Source: Ichthyophis bannanicus
Taxonomy: Eukaryota; Chordata; Amphibia; Gymnophiona; Ichthyophiidae
NCBI GenBank assembly: GCA_033557465.1
Contig: JAWIIG010000025.1
Location: 5,451,001 to 5,515,000 of the forward strand
DNA: 64,000 bases
Direction of reading: 5' to 3'
The stretch's first letter is position 1; each line of letters opens with the position of its first letter. Under the pieces are notes generated by a model, which did not search any database, was not told the DNA's origin, and worked only from the letters and a program-made list of their open reading frames with translations. The position numbers and the translations under genes were made by a program. Shown one piece after another: positions 44,340 to 56,111 of the stretch.

Positions 44340-44985
44340 CTCATTGATAAAGTCCTGCAAGTCTTTCAGATCTCCAGATATTTTTGTAACGTTATTTAAT
44401 GTTGCTTTCACTATTGCAGGATATGTAAGCCCATTTTGAGCATTTATTTTTTAGCCGGTCACTCGTCACAAGTAAACACTTGTGTCGTTGTGCAATGTTC
44501 TTGTTAACATCTGGCACAGTCATCATTTTAGTGCCCTGATAATTCAGTGATGCTTAGGCCCTGGCTGCTTGCAATATCACTTAAGATCTGAAGGTATCTC
44601 AAAACATTTTAACACTAGTAGCCGAGGGTATTTTGCAGATGCTGATTGCACAAGGAAACACGGTAGGTCCACCCAACTTGAATGCCTGCTCAAAGGTGAG
44701 GTCTAGTAGCTGCAGAATCTGCATTTCAATGAACTTTATCATGTTTTTACCTTTGATGCTTTCCAAGAGACCCACAATGCAAATGGTATTCCTATGCATT
44801 TGATTATTCGTGTCCTCCAGCTCTTTTCTGAAATGTCACACCAAACCCAGCTCTTGGCAGAATTCTTTAAGTATGGCTACCTGAGCTTTTATTCTATGCT
44901 CCATTGCTACTGTTCAATTTGCCATGTCATTTAGCTGACCCTTAATAGCAGTAAGTTTCTCTCGTAGCTCTATGAGTGAATCATT
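44340..44985 (-). pseudogene. L1 ORF1 middle and C-terminal part
   Basis: The minus strand reads LRERLTAIKGQLNDMAN-like coiled-coil residues, then LEDTNNQMHRNTICIVGLLESIKGKN (the RRM-like start of L1 ORF1p) and MIKFIEMQILQLLDLTFEQAFKL. One open piece spans 44599-44799. C-terminal residues near 44340-44440 include LKDLQDFINERT. Stops and shifts are present. It continues in 46640-46795 beyond the L2 insertion. Confidence 0.7.
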
Positions 44986-44986
44986 G

Positions 44987-46628
44987 TTATAGAAATTATA
45001 GAAATTATAGAAAAAGCAGTGCAACAACAACTACAGGAACATATTGACGACCACGCTCCTCTAGACGACAACCAGCACGGCTTCCGCCCCCAACATGGAG
45101 TTGAAACACTGCTGATCTACCTCATAGACAACATCCTCAGAGTCATAGACAACAACACTAAAGGCATCCTAATGATCTTCGTCGACATCTCCTCCGCTTT
45201 CGACACGGTTGACCACCTAACCCTCCTGGAAAGACTAAAGGAAATTGGACTTCATGGTACCACGTTAAAATGGTTCCAATCCTACCTCACCGACAGGCAG
45301 CTACAAGTCAAGATAGGCCACAACACCTCTCAACCCATAAAAATCCGCCAAGGAGTACCTCAAGGATCCGCCCTCTCGGCACTCCTGTTCAACATATACA
45401 TCCAACCGATATGCGACATCCTGAAAGCGAACGACATTCAATACACCATCTACGCAGACGATATCATGATATACACACCCATCTCTACCGACAACCCAGA
45501 CTACAAGAGAATAACTGACTGCCTAACACAAATGACAAACTGGTGCACGAACAACAACCTCTCAATCAACTACAGCAAGACTGAGGCTCTAATAATCACT
45601 CGCAACCATGACTTCATCCACCCACCGGACATCAAAATAGCAGACACAACCATTCCAATGAAATCCGAAGTAAAATACCTTGGAGTAACCCTGGACAACG
45701 AACTAAATCTCAAGTCTCACGTTAACAAAACGGTCAAGAATGCATACCATAGAATGAGAATCATCAGACGGCTTAAACCCCTCCTCGACGCAGAACACTT
45801 CCGCACGGTATGCCAAGCACTCATCACCCCATTAATGGATTTCTGCAACCCCATCTACCTTGGCCTACCAAAGCAAACTCTCAAACCGCTCCAACTAGCC
45901 CAAAATACCGCAGCACGCATCATTTCTGGCTCAACAAGACATGAACACATTACCCCTGTTCTCAAAGACCTACACTGGCTCCCAATCAGCTCACGCATTA
46001 AATACAAAACAATAATAAACATATTCAAAATCAAACACCACATTTCAGCCAACAGCCTGCACACCCTCATTCATCCAGACACCAGCACCCGCCCGAGAAG
46101 ACAAGGAACCTCCAACAGAGTCAACACACCGAGGGACTTCAGAAAAACACGAAAGGACACCACAGAGAGAGCCCTCTCCCTGGCAGCCCCAACCATTTGG
46201 AACTCCCTCCCAGACGAGCTGAGAGCGACAACGGACCTCAAGGACTTCCGCAAACAGCTGAAGACAGCTCTGTTCATAGAACATTATGGACACGTCACTT
46301 AATCAACAAGCTCTGATCAACAAAGACCCCCCCCTGACGAGAGATTGTATATCGGCACAGGATTTATCTCATGACCTATCTGAACAGTACCTAGTATCAT
46401 AGAACATGCTGTATCATAGCGCACCCTGTACATAGCCCCCCTAATCTAGAACACACCCCCCACACGCACACCACCCCCCCTGCATTCTCTGCATGAACCC
46501 CCCCGCCCCTTACTCCCCCTATCACTGCATGAACCCCCTCCACATCTTCTGATTGTTTTGTTGTGACACCGCCTTGATTTTTATGATAAGACGGTCTAGA
46601 AATACTGTTAAATAAATAAATAAATAAA
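44987..46628 (+). mobile_element. L2-group LINE copy 2, 5'-truncated, intact to its end
   Basis: It enters within the RT at IIEIIEIIEKAVQQQLQEH, where three ATTATAGAA repeats suggest slippage at the insertion point. It ends with the ACCGCCTTGATTTTTATGAT...GACGGT hairpin and (TAAA)n. ATTGTT occurs on both sides (about 44981 and 46628), a candidate target duplication. Flanks are L1 ORF1. Confidence 0.88.
45019..46302 (+). CDS. L2-group reverse transcriptase fragment (open to natural stop)
   Basis: A 427-residue frame with no lesion. RT motifs are HGFRPQHGVETLL, FVDISSAFDTVDH, RQGVPQGSALSALLFNIYI and YADD (45451-45462). The thumb and C-terminal part include VKYLGVTLDNELNLKSH, LHWLPISSRIKYKT and LAAPTIWNSLPDELR. 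It lacks the endonuclease and RT fingers, so it cannot act alone. Absence of stops marks it as the youngest L2 copy here. The Met at 45019 is simply the first in the frame; it is not a real start. Confidence 0.9.
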   Translation: MQQQLQEHIDDHAPLDDNQHGFRPQHGVETLLIYLIDNILRVIDNNTKGILMIFVDISSAFDTVDHLTLLERLKEIGLHGTTLKWFQSYLTDRQLQVKIGHNTSQPIKIRQGVPQGSALSALLFNIYIQPICDILKANDIQYTIYADDIMIYTPISTDNPDYKRITDCLTQMTNWCTNNNLSINYSKTEALIITRNHDFIHPPDIKIADTTIPMKSEVKYLGVTLDNELNLKSHVNKTVKNAYHRMRIIRRLKPLLDAEHFRTVCQALITPLMDFCNPIYLGLPKQTLKPLQLAQNTAARIISGSTRHEHITPVLKDLHWLPISSRIKYKTIINIFKIKHHISANSLHTLIHPDTSTRPRRQGTSNRVNTPRDFRKTRKDTTERALSLAAPTIWNSLPDELRATTDLKDFRKQLKTALFIEHYGHVT

Positions 46629-46639
46629 TTGTTTACCTT

Positions 46640-46795
46640 TAGTATTTCTTTCACTTGTAACATTTTGGACATGATAGTTCTAAGTGAAATCTCTTCTTCC
46701 TTATTCTCTCCCATTTTGTACAGTGTGGGTGGTTTGTCTTTTGTTTGTTTGCTGATCACAGGAAAATCCACCTTCATGGGCTTTGAGGAGGACAT
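46640..46795 (-). pseudogene. L1 ORF1 N-terminus
   Basis: From ATG at 46793-46795 the protein reads MSSSKPMKVDFPVISKQTKD and LRTIMSKMLQVKEILKVN, then runs into the L2 tail. With 44340-44985 it makes up most of an L1 ORF1. The L1 5' UTR with CCAAGATGTCCGC lies just upstream, to about 46927. Confidence 0.6.
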
Positions 46796-46989
46796 TTCAG
46801 CAATTACTTGGTAGTATCCGTAGTTAGATCTTCAAAGTTACAAGTGAGTTTATAGGTCTGTTCAGTATAGAGAAGCACTTGCTTCATGCGGACATCTTGG
46901 ATAGTGCTCACCAGCACCCCCCCCCCCCATACAACTACATAGATTCAATGATATTAATTCCACAGAACTAACCCCATTTCTTCAGTTAT

Positions 46990-47300
46990 TTTAATATTTA
47001 ATTTTAGCTTACGCATTTATTCTCAACCAAGATGTAGGGAATTAAAGCATACCTCCAACTTACATTTAAAATCCTTAATCAAAATCTCAGTGGGTGCAAA
47101 ACTTGTTCATTGTCAGCATAAAGAAAAGGATTAAGTCTATGCTGATGGATTGTTCTCTGATAGGGCTCAAATATATGTTATTTTAGCTGCAACAGGAAAA
47201 TTTGAGACTGGCCTATAATTTGGTTGACTCTGTAACCAGTAAGTCATATTTCTTAAAAAGTGATTTTGTCAATGCCTATTTCAGTGCAGTGGGTACTTGC
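46990..47300 (-). pseudogene. Possible old L2-like RT remnant
   Basis: Minus-strand readings QPNYRPVSNFPVAAK (about 47190-47235) and TEILIKDFKCKLEVCF (about 47050-47100) look like L2-group RT pieces, with stops between. It is too decayed for certainty. Nothing else was recognised from 47300 to 47985. Confidence 0.4.
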
Positions 47301-47989
47301 CCCCTTTTTAAAGAGACCCATACTATATATTATTTTTTTTAAAAGAATTCCTAATGCTGGTAATGATTTCAATATACAAGCAAGTCAAGGATCCACTTCA
47401 CTGTTCCCCAATGCAAATCAAGAAAAACGTCTCTGTATTTGATCTTCCTCAAGAACATAAAATTCAGTCAGGAGAGTAAAACCTCTTTCAGTTCTCCATT
47501 TTCCACTCGCTGCTTGTACAGTATTTCCTGTACCAGCCAACGTATCCAACTCATTTTATCTGTTTTTAATTTTATCTTGAAAGAATATGCTGCTAGTTTT
47601 ATCACAGTTAGCTTAGTCTAGGCGTTCTCTTCCTCATGATCTAGGTTTCCAGAGAGCTCCCTAATCATAATTTTAGAAAACTCTGAGTCTTTTGACACTA
47701 AAATTCTTTCTGTGTAATTATTTTGTTTCAATCTCAACAGCAGCCTGCTATAATCTTTAACAAGGACTCTCCACGTTTCTCTAATTTTCTGATATCCAGA
47801 TTTCTGCTACTGGCATTCCAGCTGTCATATTTTACCTACAGTGTCTTAGCTTCATCAAAAAATGGAAAGAGAGACTTTTTTTTTCTTTATTATTCATCTT
47901 CTTAGCTGCTATGTCATTGGTAATATCCCTTAGGATCTCATTCCGTTGTGCTATCAAACTATCCAGATTATCTCCACCTTTACTAATCA

Positions 47990-48480
47990 CCTCCACTACT
48001 ACTACTGAACTTTTGTATAGCGCTACAAGATGTACGCAGTGCTTCACAGACACGTGTAAAAGATGGTCCTTGCTCATCAGAGCTTACAATCTAGTCAAGA
48101 CAGACAGCACAGTAGCTGTAGACATGGGATAAATCTAGGGGGAATGGTAAGGAAACACAAAGCAGGTGAGTCAAGATCTGAAAGTGGCAGCAAAAAGGTG
48201 AATTTTCAGCCTGGATTTGAAAAGAGTCAGAGAAGGCACCTGACACATAGACTCAGGTAGTTTGTTCCAGGCATAAGGAGCAGCAAGGTGAAAGGTGCGA
48301 AGTCTAGAGTTAGCAATAGAAGAGAAGGGCACAGATAGAAGCAATTTTCCAGAAGAGCGGAGTTCCCGAGGAGGGTTGTAGGGAGAGCTAAGAGTGGAAA
48401 GGTAGTGAGGAGCTGCAGACTGAATGCACTTATAGGTCAGCAGGAGAAATACTCATCTGACACTCTCTTCTGAAACTGTT
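47990..48480 (-). mobile_element. LINE 3'-end fragment (TATAGCGCTAC tail type)
   Basis: TTTTGTATAGCGCTACAAG, ACGCAGTGCTTCACAGACAC and CTTACAATCTAGTCAAGAC, followed by a decayed C-terminal coding region, match the reverse-strand end of an L2/CR1-group LINE distinct from the neighbour at 48640. There are no intact frames. Confidence 0.55.
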
Positions 48481-48639
48481 AAAAGGGATGTCTAAGAAGA
48501 ATCTGGGACGTTCAGAGCACAATGTCGAAAAATCCGGGGGACTGGCAGTAGTGAAGGGAAGTATGTATAAGTGCCTTCTGAAATCACACCATCTCCCACC
48601 CCAAAAGATGAATATCCCACTAACCAGTTATGGCAATGC

Positions 48640-50470
48640 ACCGACACAGTTACAGTTACATTTTATTAACTTGATGAAGTGCTAATCAAGACCCACATCT
48701 TGGCGGTGTACAATAAAATCAGAACAAAGAACAAAAAACCCCCCAAATGATGGATGAACTGCAAGGACAGGAGGATGCGGAAGGCCTAGATAACAAGATC
48801 AGCACAGCTACATAAGACCACAAAAGGAGGGGGGAGACAAAGGAACAGTGCAACTGGAATTGCTGGCTGGAAGCAGGTCAAGACAAGGATAAGCGACTTA
48901 GGGAGAGCGTAGTGAAAAGGCCTACACAAAAAGATAACCTTTGAGTTGAGCTTTGAAATGACTAAAAGAGAACTAAGTGGGCAAGTGATTAGGGAGGGAG
49001 TTCCAAAGAACAGGAGCCATGACTCAGAGAGCCAAAGAGCGGATGGCTGTAGTGTGGACCATTCAAAGACCTGGGGCCATAAGAGGTTATGAGAAGCCTG
49101 GTGAAGAGAGCGAGCAGAATTATAGGAGGTGAGAGGTTTGACAGGAAGGAAGGACTACCAGCACAGAATGTGTGAAAAATGAGTGTGAGTACCTTGTTGG
49201 AGACACAGAAGGAAACTGGCAACCAGTGCCCAGAAAGAAGAAGATGGGTGTCACTATCAAAGCAGCGGGCACCTGAGCCACTACACACTCCATGACCTTA
49301 GACAGAAAGGGAAATAATGAGATTGGGCAGTAATGAAAGGGATCATGAGGGCTCACTTTCCCAGGCTTGAGAATGGGAATAATAGTAGCTTGCTTCCAAT
49401 ATGAAGGGAAAGAGCCAGAGGAAAAGGAAGCAGATATAATGTAGTGCAAGGGGAAAAGGAAGGAAGCATACACCAACCTGAAAAGATGGGAAGGCATAGG
49501 ATCAGACATGGCGGTGGTAGGACATGACTGAGAGATGACACGAGAAAGTTTGCAGCAAGTGGGAACCTTAAAGACGGAGATACCAGAGGAAGAGGCAAGA
49601 GAGAAGGCAGAGGTGGGGAGTGGAATAGAGGAAGGAGTAGGCAAAGTGGACTGTACATCCAAGACCTTCGATGAAAGGCAGTGGCAAAGTCCTGGCAGCA
49701 GAGGGGGGGTCGCAGTAGAGCAATCAGGGTTGGGGGGGGAGAGCAGTGAGATGATGAACTAAACAATAGATCTGGGAAGAACTAGTGTCCTGGTTGATGA
49801 GCAAAGAATAAGAATTCTTGGCTGAAACTATGACAGCACTGTAGTCGAAGGATGCAGAATGATCAAACTAGGTTATGTGCGTGACTGCTGACACAGAAAG
49901 AGACACAGAAGAAGTAGTAAGGAGAAGTTCTAACATCTGTCCAGCGGCATGGGTGGAAATCAAGACTTGCTGACACAGATCGTGAACACGTAGAAAAGAG
50001 CAGAAGTTGGAATTCACAGAATCAGTGAAGATTAAAATCCCCAAAAATGAGGAGATGGGAAGAATCAAACAGATAAGGATACACTACTTTATAAAATTCC
50101 TGAAGAGCCAACACAGTGATGGGGGGGGGGGGGAGGCAGATAGACTAACGTAAGTAAAAATGGCAAAGGAGCAGGCACCCTTGCGATGAGAAACTTCAAG
50201 GAAGGTGAAACATGTGAGGAAAGGGATGTCAGAGCAAGGGAGGAGGAGAAAAGGATGGCCAGTCCCCTGCCACGGTGCTGAGGATGGTGAAGATGAAGGT
50301 AAGTATAACCCGGGGGGACCAAACATGCATCAGAAAGCCATGTTTCCACCAGGCATAAAATATCTAAATGATGCGGCGTAAGCAAATCAAATATGAGATA
50401 TGATTTCTGACTTAAAGAACAAACATTTAGTAACCCAAAAGAGAGCGTACTGGAGGCAGAAGTGGATTAG
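48640..50470 (-). pseudogene. L2/CR1-group LINE with RT core deleted
   Basis: Minus strand, right to left: endonuclease start LLNVCSLSQKSYLIFD (about 50390-50440) and LDILCLVETWLSDACLVPPGY with RGRGLAILF (50089-50385); pre-RT DVQSTLPTPSS, SSGSFPSYWKQATIIPILKPG and YCPISLFPFLSKVMECVVAQV (49120-49770); then, with no RT catalytic core, LPVSFCVSNKVLTLIFHTFCAGSPSFLSNL and RLNGPHYSHPLFGSLSHG (48989-49288). The 3' tail near 48650-48720 has CTTGGCGGTGTACAATAAAATC on its own strand pair. The jump from motif 1 to the C-terminal region marks an internal deletion. Confidence 0.75.
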
Positions 50471-51796
50471 GAAGCACGGAGAGCCGGGGAGACAGCAGAA
50501 GTGCACGGAACAGGCACCAGGGCCTGGACTAAAGGGGGTTTAGTGAAACGAGATCCCCACATAACGGGAATAGACTGGGGAGGCATCCAGGTGAGAGCGC
50601 TTACTTCAGACTTTTGGATAGTAAGACCAGGTACGTGCATGGGTGTAGACCATTTCACAAATGTGGATGACCCTGAATTGCACAGCCTCAGAAATGGGTA
50701 CTTAGCCATGTCAGCTGGGGTATTTCAGAAGGGGGAGAACTGTGTTATGAGACATGGACATCCAGACCAGACGTTTCAGATAAGCAGACATGTACTGGCA
50801 GGCCAATAATATGTGTGGAGAATGTATTTACATACAGGTTTCTTCATTCAGCAAACATTAACTATGGCGATGAAAGCACATTTTGCTCTTCCCCCCTGGC
50901 AGCATTGTAGCCATGAAAAAACACTTTCTGGCACCTTATTTGTATTCAGGAGCAGGTATGGGTATGGACACTTCAACAACCAGGACCAAACGTGCTTGTG
51001 CAGTTCTGGAATTGCATCACAATGTTCATCTCCGTTGCACCACCCAAGCCATGTCTCCACCATGTCTCTATCATGCCCCTATGCTACATAAATTGCTGGG
51101 TTTCCAAAATGGGTCCGGGAATGTCTCTGTGATTTGCATTTTTAGATGTCCAAATCACGAATAGAGATTCTAAAATAACCCCCATAGAGCCTGAATCAGG
51201 AAGAGGCATGTCCGGGCCATCCAGACATTCAGGAACAGGACAGGCCCTGATCATACCCGATTCTGCCCCACAGCAGGTAGACGTTCCCGAGGCTGTAGAA
51301 TGAGGCACTGAGATATCCTGGCATTGCCCCAATTCTGGAACGCAGGATGTCCACCCGGCACGCTGTCCAGCCCTCCCTATGCTCCTGCTGGTGTGTCGGT
51401 GCTGTGGCGTCCCATCACCATGGCACCGGGATGCCCAGCAGACGTCCAAAATGCACGCCGCAGAAACATACCTCCTGTCCCCACCACCTGACCCCCGGTG
51501 GGGCCTGGCCAGGGCCAGATCAGGCAGAGGGGACCTCCCTGCAGCTGATCCATCCCTTGGAGGGGGCTTCTGGGCCCAATTGCCGCCTTCTGTGCTGCTT
51601 ATTCCACCTCCGGAGAGGAATAAGCAGCACATCATTCCCTGAACCACTGGGCATACTCCATGCCCCCTCCCACCCCATCCAGCTCTCCCCAAAAAGTGGC
51701 TCAGTGCATGCGGGGAGAGAGTGAGGCAGCATCCGCTCCCTATGAATAGCAGGGCAGCACGTCCTATCTTGGGCGTGCTGCCCTGCTATTTGCATC
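50471..51796. other. Unassigned stretch with two short perfect hairpins
   Basis: 50471-50750 may be the LINE 5' end (a minus frame 50467-50709 is open but unrecognised). Beyond that no gene is supported. Hairpins lie at 51591-51605/51617-51631 (TGTGCTGCTTATTCC and its complement) and 51745-51761/51774-51790 (AATAGCAGGGCAGCACG and its complement), both possibly MITE parts. Confidence 0.5.
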
Positions 51797-52210
51797 TTTG
51801 TGTAACCCACCCCTCCTTGCAAGCTCGTGATACACGCCCTGATGTAGCTTCCTTACTAAATTGTGTAGTCAGTGGCCGTAGGGGGGAGGCGGTATCACCA
51901 GACTTGCAAAGGGGGAAGGTACGGTACACACCAGTACCTTCAAAAGGTACTGGGGAAGTTTAAAATAAGTAAACTCAGATGTTATGTATAAAGTTTACCA
52001 ATGAAGTTACAGCAAAGTGTCTTAATATTTATTTTATGCAGGTTCTAACACTTTGTTGAACTTCTCGCTGAAATTATTTTTCTAGTTTCTTAAGTGGACA
52101 TAAAAGAATAACCCATCTTACATTTCATCATTTATTGTATTAACAGATAAGTATTAATTAGTATCAATCACAACACGTTACATCTCTCATAAAAGTAACC
52201 CTAACTATTT

Positions 52211-54157
52211 ATTTATTTATTTAAAGTCTCTTTTATACCGCGCTATTGACATCAGCGCGGTTTACAGTGAACATTAAACTACACATCTCAGTTTGGTGAT
52301 ATGTGCTTACAATAAACAGGTATCATAACTTGGATATACATTAAAACAATTTCTTAACAGGGAAAAACATGATAAATATATACAAAACCACTTTATGTAG
52401 CTATATAAAGGGTTAAATGGACTGTACAAGCATCTCATAGTGGAGGAAGGTTAAATGTGTGATTGCGGGTATTCAGTCAAGAATGTGAGATGCATGCGCT
52501 TGAGGAGCTGCGTTGAGGTGTGGAAGTGGGTGGATGTGAGGTGGGTGGATGTGAGGTGGAGACTGAGGCATCATAGTGAAGGAGAAAAAGGTGATGTTTC
52601 AGTGCCTTCTTGAATTGACAGAGATCACTGATGGTTCTGATAGTTGCGGGTAGAGCGTTCCAGCAGGATGGTGCAAAGAAGGCAAAGGCTCTAGAATTGG
52701 TTACTTGAGAGCACTTAGTGCTTGCCTTAGGTAGAATGAGGGTATTTGAGGCATTGGATCTCCTTACCCGATTAGGAGGTGTAATTGATACTAGCTCAGA
52801 GACGGCAGTGGCTGGGTATTTCTTGAAGGCCTTATGGGTCATAGTTAGAATCTTGAATGAGATCCTGGCTTGTATGGGGAGCCAATGTAACTGCTTTAAT
52901 ATTGGAGTAATGTGAGATCTTCTGGAGGCTCCGTGGAGGAATCTTGCGGCTGAATTCATTGCAAGTTGTAAGGGGTTGGTCGTACTTTTTGGAAGGCCGT
53001 GTAATATCGCATTGGCGTAATCAAGGTGGGGCATTATTAGGGCCTGAAAAACAGTTCGAAAGTCTTCAGGTTCTAACAGTTGACGAAGATGGCGAAGGGT
53101 CCGGATTTTATGATATACCAATTTTGTTATGTTGTTGATATGAGCCTTCATGTTGAGCTGCTGATCAAGTGTAACTCCCAGGTATCTTACTGTAGCCTTG
53201 CATATGAGCTCTGCGTCACGAACTTTAATGGATATGGCTGGAGTAAATGCTGGATTCCTGGTGACAAAGAGGGCTTCTGTCTTTTTGAAGTTTAACTTAA
53301 GCCTTTGAGCATTTATCCAATCTGTGACTGCGTCAAAGCATTTGATTAGAGGGGAGAGGTCAAGATGTTCAGTCGAGATTGGCATGTACATCAAGACGTC
53401 GTCAGCATAGACAAGGCAGTTGATGTTAAATGAGTGGATAAGGTCACAGATGGGTTGCATGTAAATGTTAAACAGCAAGGCAGATAGGGAGGAGCCTTGT
53501 GGAACACCTTTCGTTTGGAGGAAGGGGTCGGATGTGGAGGGGCCAGAACGGACGTGCTGCCAACGATCCGAGAGGTATGACGCGCACCATGATAGCGCAG
53601 AACCGTGGACTCCCTTCTCTCGGAGGCGTCGAAGGAGGACTTCATGGTCTACTGTATCGAAGGCAGCGGCAATGTCCATAAAGATTAGAACGAAGCCTTG
53701 TCTGATGTTATCCAGGCCTATGGATAAAGTGTTGAATAGGGTTGTCAGTAGCGTTGCAACACCATGCGCTTCACGAAATCCATGCTGGCAGGGATGCAGG
53801 GGCGCGTTGGTATCTATGTGATCCTGTAATTGACGTTGAGTAATCTTTTCAATGATTTTCGATAGGAGGGGTATGCTGGAGATAGGCCTGTAGGATTCCA
53901 TCATTGAGGGGCCAACTTATTGTTTTTTAGGAGAGGTCTGATGGCGGTCTGTTTCAGGCTTCGAGGGAATGTTCCAGTAGAGAAGGATACATCTATAATC
54001 TTGGATAGAAAAGGGCTGAGCTCAGCACGTAGGGATTTTATCCAGGGAGCTGGACACGGATCGGAGGGTGATGTAGTGGTGTTTATACTTGATATAGTGT
54101 CTTGAAGGACACTGAAGGTTGGGGTAGAGAAGGATGTAGAGAAGGATGTAGAGAAGG
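52211..54157 (-). mobile_element. L2-group LINE copy 3, 5'-truncated, inside the LTR
   Basis: The intact LTR reads CCCTAACTATTCTAAACAG; here the LINE sits between CTAACTATT and ATTCTAAACAG, so at most ATT is duplicated. On the minus strand the 3' end carries the AACCGCGCTGATGTCAATAGCGCGGT hairpin region and (TAAA)n, with a tail like that of the SINEs. The 5' edge contains three copies of a 12-bp GTAGAGAAGGAT unit. Confidence 0.92.
52477..54150 (-). pseudogene. L2-group RT (one frameshift)
   Basis: The first frame (53901-54150) has SSINTTTSPSDPCPAPWIK and LKQTAIRPLLKNNKL. A one-base shift at about 53901-53910 leads into 52477-53904 with SYRPISSIPLLSKIIEK, HGFREAHGVATLL, FMDIAAAFDTVDH, TKGVPQGSSLSALLFNIYM, YADD (53398-53409), VRYLGVTLDQQLNMKAH and FFAPSCWNALPATIR. 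The end is complete. The endonuclease is absent because of 5' truncation. Confidence 0.9.
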
Positions 54158-55730
54158 ATTCTAAACAGTTCAGCAACTCTTCTGACTACTGCAGCATTTA
54201 AAGTGTATTTCTCTCTCAACTTCAGTTGTTATCTCATAAATTCAGAGGCTTTTTGTAGTTTTACTTTTCCTTAGAGTGAAAACGTATTATATGATTAACA
54301 AATAAGAATAGTTCGCTCTCCTTTCTTTGCTTTCCTTTTCCTTGTTAAAACTACAAAACTCAAGTCCAGTGCTTCACTTAGCTTTATTTTGACGTTCAGG
54401 TAAGGTGTCTTTATCCAGATGACGGTGAGGTTGAAGTGTTGGGGCCCAGATTTTGCGCAGGAACCGCTGCACCTCAGGATCCTTGGAATCCAGTGTACCT
54501 GTCTCCCTAACTTAAAGAAAATAAAAGGAGGCAAAACCCTAACTATTCCCTACTGTTGACACATAACATTCTAATTTACTATTATTCCTCAAACTTTATT
54601 AATTTCTCTAACTAAGAAAATAAAATTAAACAAAGTCCCTAACTACAAGTCACCTGTCTGAACTTTAGTCCCTTTGCTGAAGTGCTTAATAAACCCCCTC
54701 TTTCATAGATCACACCTTGCACCTAATTTACTCAGTCTTCAACTCAGAGTAACAGCTCTACATGTCCATTCCACAATGTTTAGCTTCATTTCATTTCTTT
54801 AACAATGCTATTGCACACTAGGTAAAACAACATATACTTAAATATCCTTAACTAAGGAAGCCTGTTCTTCAGTGTTACCCTATCTTTTAACAGAGCTTCA
54901 TTTCAAACAGACACTTCCACAAACAAAGCAGTTATTTATTCATTCCAAGCTTCAGGCTCATTCCTCTTTATCACAGCAGGCAATCACTTACTGTGCTGGT
55001 TTTCTTTAAGGCTTCAGACACTTCTTAAAACAGGCTACTAAATAGCACAGTTCTTCTAAAGAAAACTCTGACAATTCCACTCTGTCTCTTTCTTACAGAG
55101 GACTCCCAAGAAATCTTCAGTCAAAGCCCCTGGCTTCACTACCAGCAGAGCCTCAACCAACACTGTTCAAAACCTCTCCAAATCAGGGTAATCACTTACT
55201 TAGCCTGATGTCCCTAAAACTCAACTCCTGTTCCACTCTTCAGAACAATGTATCACCAATTGATACTTTTACAATGGCATAAACAGCACATCTCTCAACA
55301 CAGCCCAAACTGTTGTTTTTCTCTCTATTCAAAAACAAACCTCTCTCTTATCAAAACAAACCAAAACAAAAAACTTTCTTTCTGTTGTCTAGGAGACGAT
55401 GACTCTGCTGACATCATCAATTTGTTTTCTAGATCCCTTAGCCAATCAGAAGCGTGTTTATGGAATATGCAGATGAAGCAGTAGAACCCATTCCAAATTC
55501 TGTAGGAAAAAATTAGTTTTATTCTCAACTGCATGTTTCATTAAAATGAATGGCACAATCTCAATTTGGATGTTTCACACATCAAAAACCCCTCTAAACA
55601 ACCCAAAATCTACAATCCTTTAAAACTTATCTAACTCAAACATTCCATCACCTCCAAATTCAAATCCACACACTCCTCTGGCGCTGCACACTCTAGTAAA
55701 AAAAACTGAAACCCTTAAGGGGGGGTTACA

Positions 55731-56111
55731 ATCGCCCATGTTAAAATTTAAATGTTGTCCTCAACATTTTTATGCACCCTTAAACTTCACTCCACCAACA
55801 CTTCCATTTTATCCATCAAAACATCCATGACCCAATTCTCCTTACACTTTACACTTATTTAACATAAATTATCATTCTTATTTAAAAACCACAATAACAC
55901 ACTGTTAACAGTACAGCAATTAAACTTTCATAATAACAGCATTCTCTTCCAATTGAAATGCGTAACAATTCCGGCTCACAATTCTGTCTAACCTCTAACA
56001 TAATTGTTTACAGTCTATTACCGGAATTGCCAGCTTAGCTCTCTTACCTTGGTTAAGGTACGAGGTATCTAATCTCGAATACAAAGAAAAAAATTTATCA
56101 TCCCTCTTGGC
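55731..56111. other. Gypsy 3' untranslated region
   Basis: It lies between the integrase stop and the 3' LTR. No envelope-like frame and no clear polypurine tract are visible next to the LTR. Confidence 0.6.

Larger units (their letters stand above)
33236..46927 (-). mobile_element. Decayed L1 LINE carrying many nested insertions
   Basis: Minus-strand L1 parts occur in order. A G-rich 5' end with CCAAGATGTCCGC lies near 46870-46927. ORF1 is at 46640-46795 and 44340-44985. Endonuclease pieces are at 39043-39388 and 35736-35833. The endonuclease end plus linker is at 34760-35211, and the ORF2 C-terminus at 33410-34262. A 3' end with AATAAA is near 33262. Intervening blocks are an L2 (44987-46628), a Harbinger-like element (39392-44303), a hAT (35834-39042), MITEs (35215-35303, 35374-35735) and a CR1 fragment (34275-34760). 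The RT core is not found. Confidence 0.8.
51801..55730 (-). repeat. Gypsy 3' LTR, split by an L2
   Basis: 51801-52210 plus 54158-55730 (1983 bp) matches the 5' LTR at 60665-62646 collinearly. About a dozen mismatches are visible in the first 400 bases. Its outer edge is TGTAAC and its inner edge GTTACA. A minus-strand 79-codon frame at 54295-54534 has a twin in the other LTR. Confidence 0.93.

Noticed and set aside
51084..51724. Overlapping 202- and 125-codon ORFs on opposite strands
   Set aside because: No domain, signal or similarity recognised; GC-rich stretch with hairpins, both strands open by composition.
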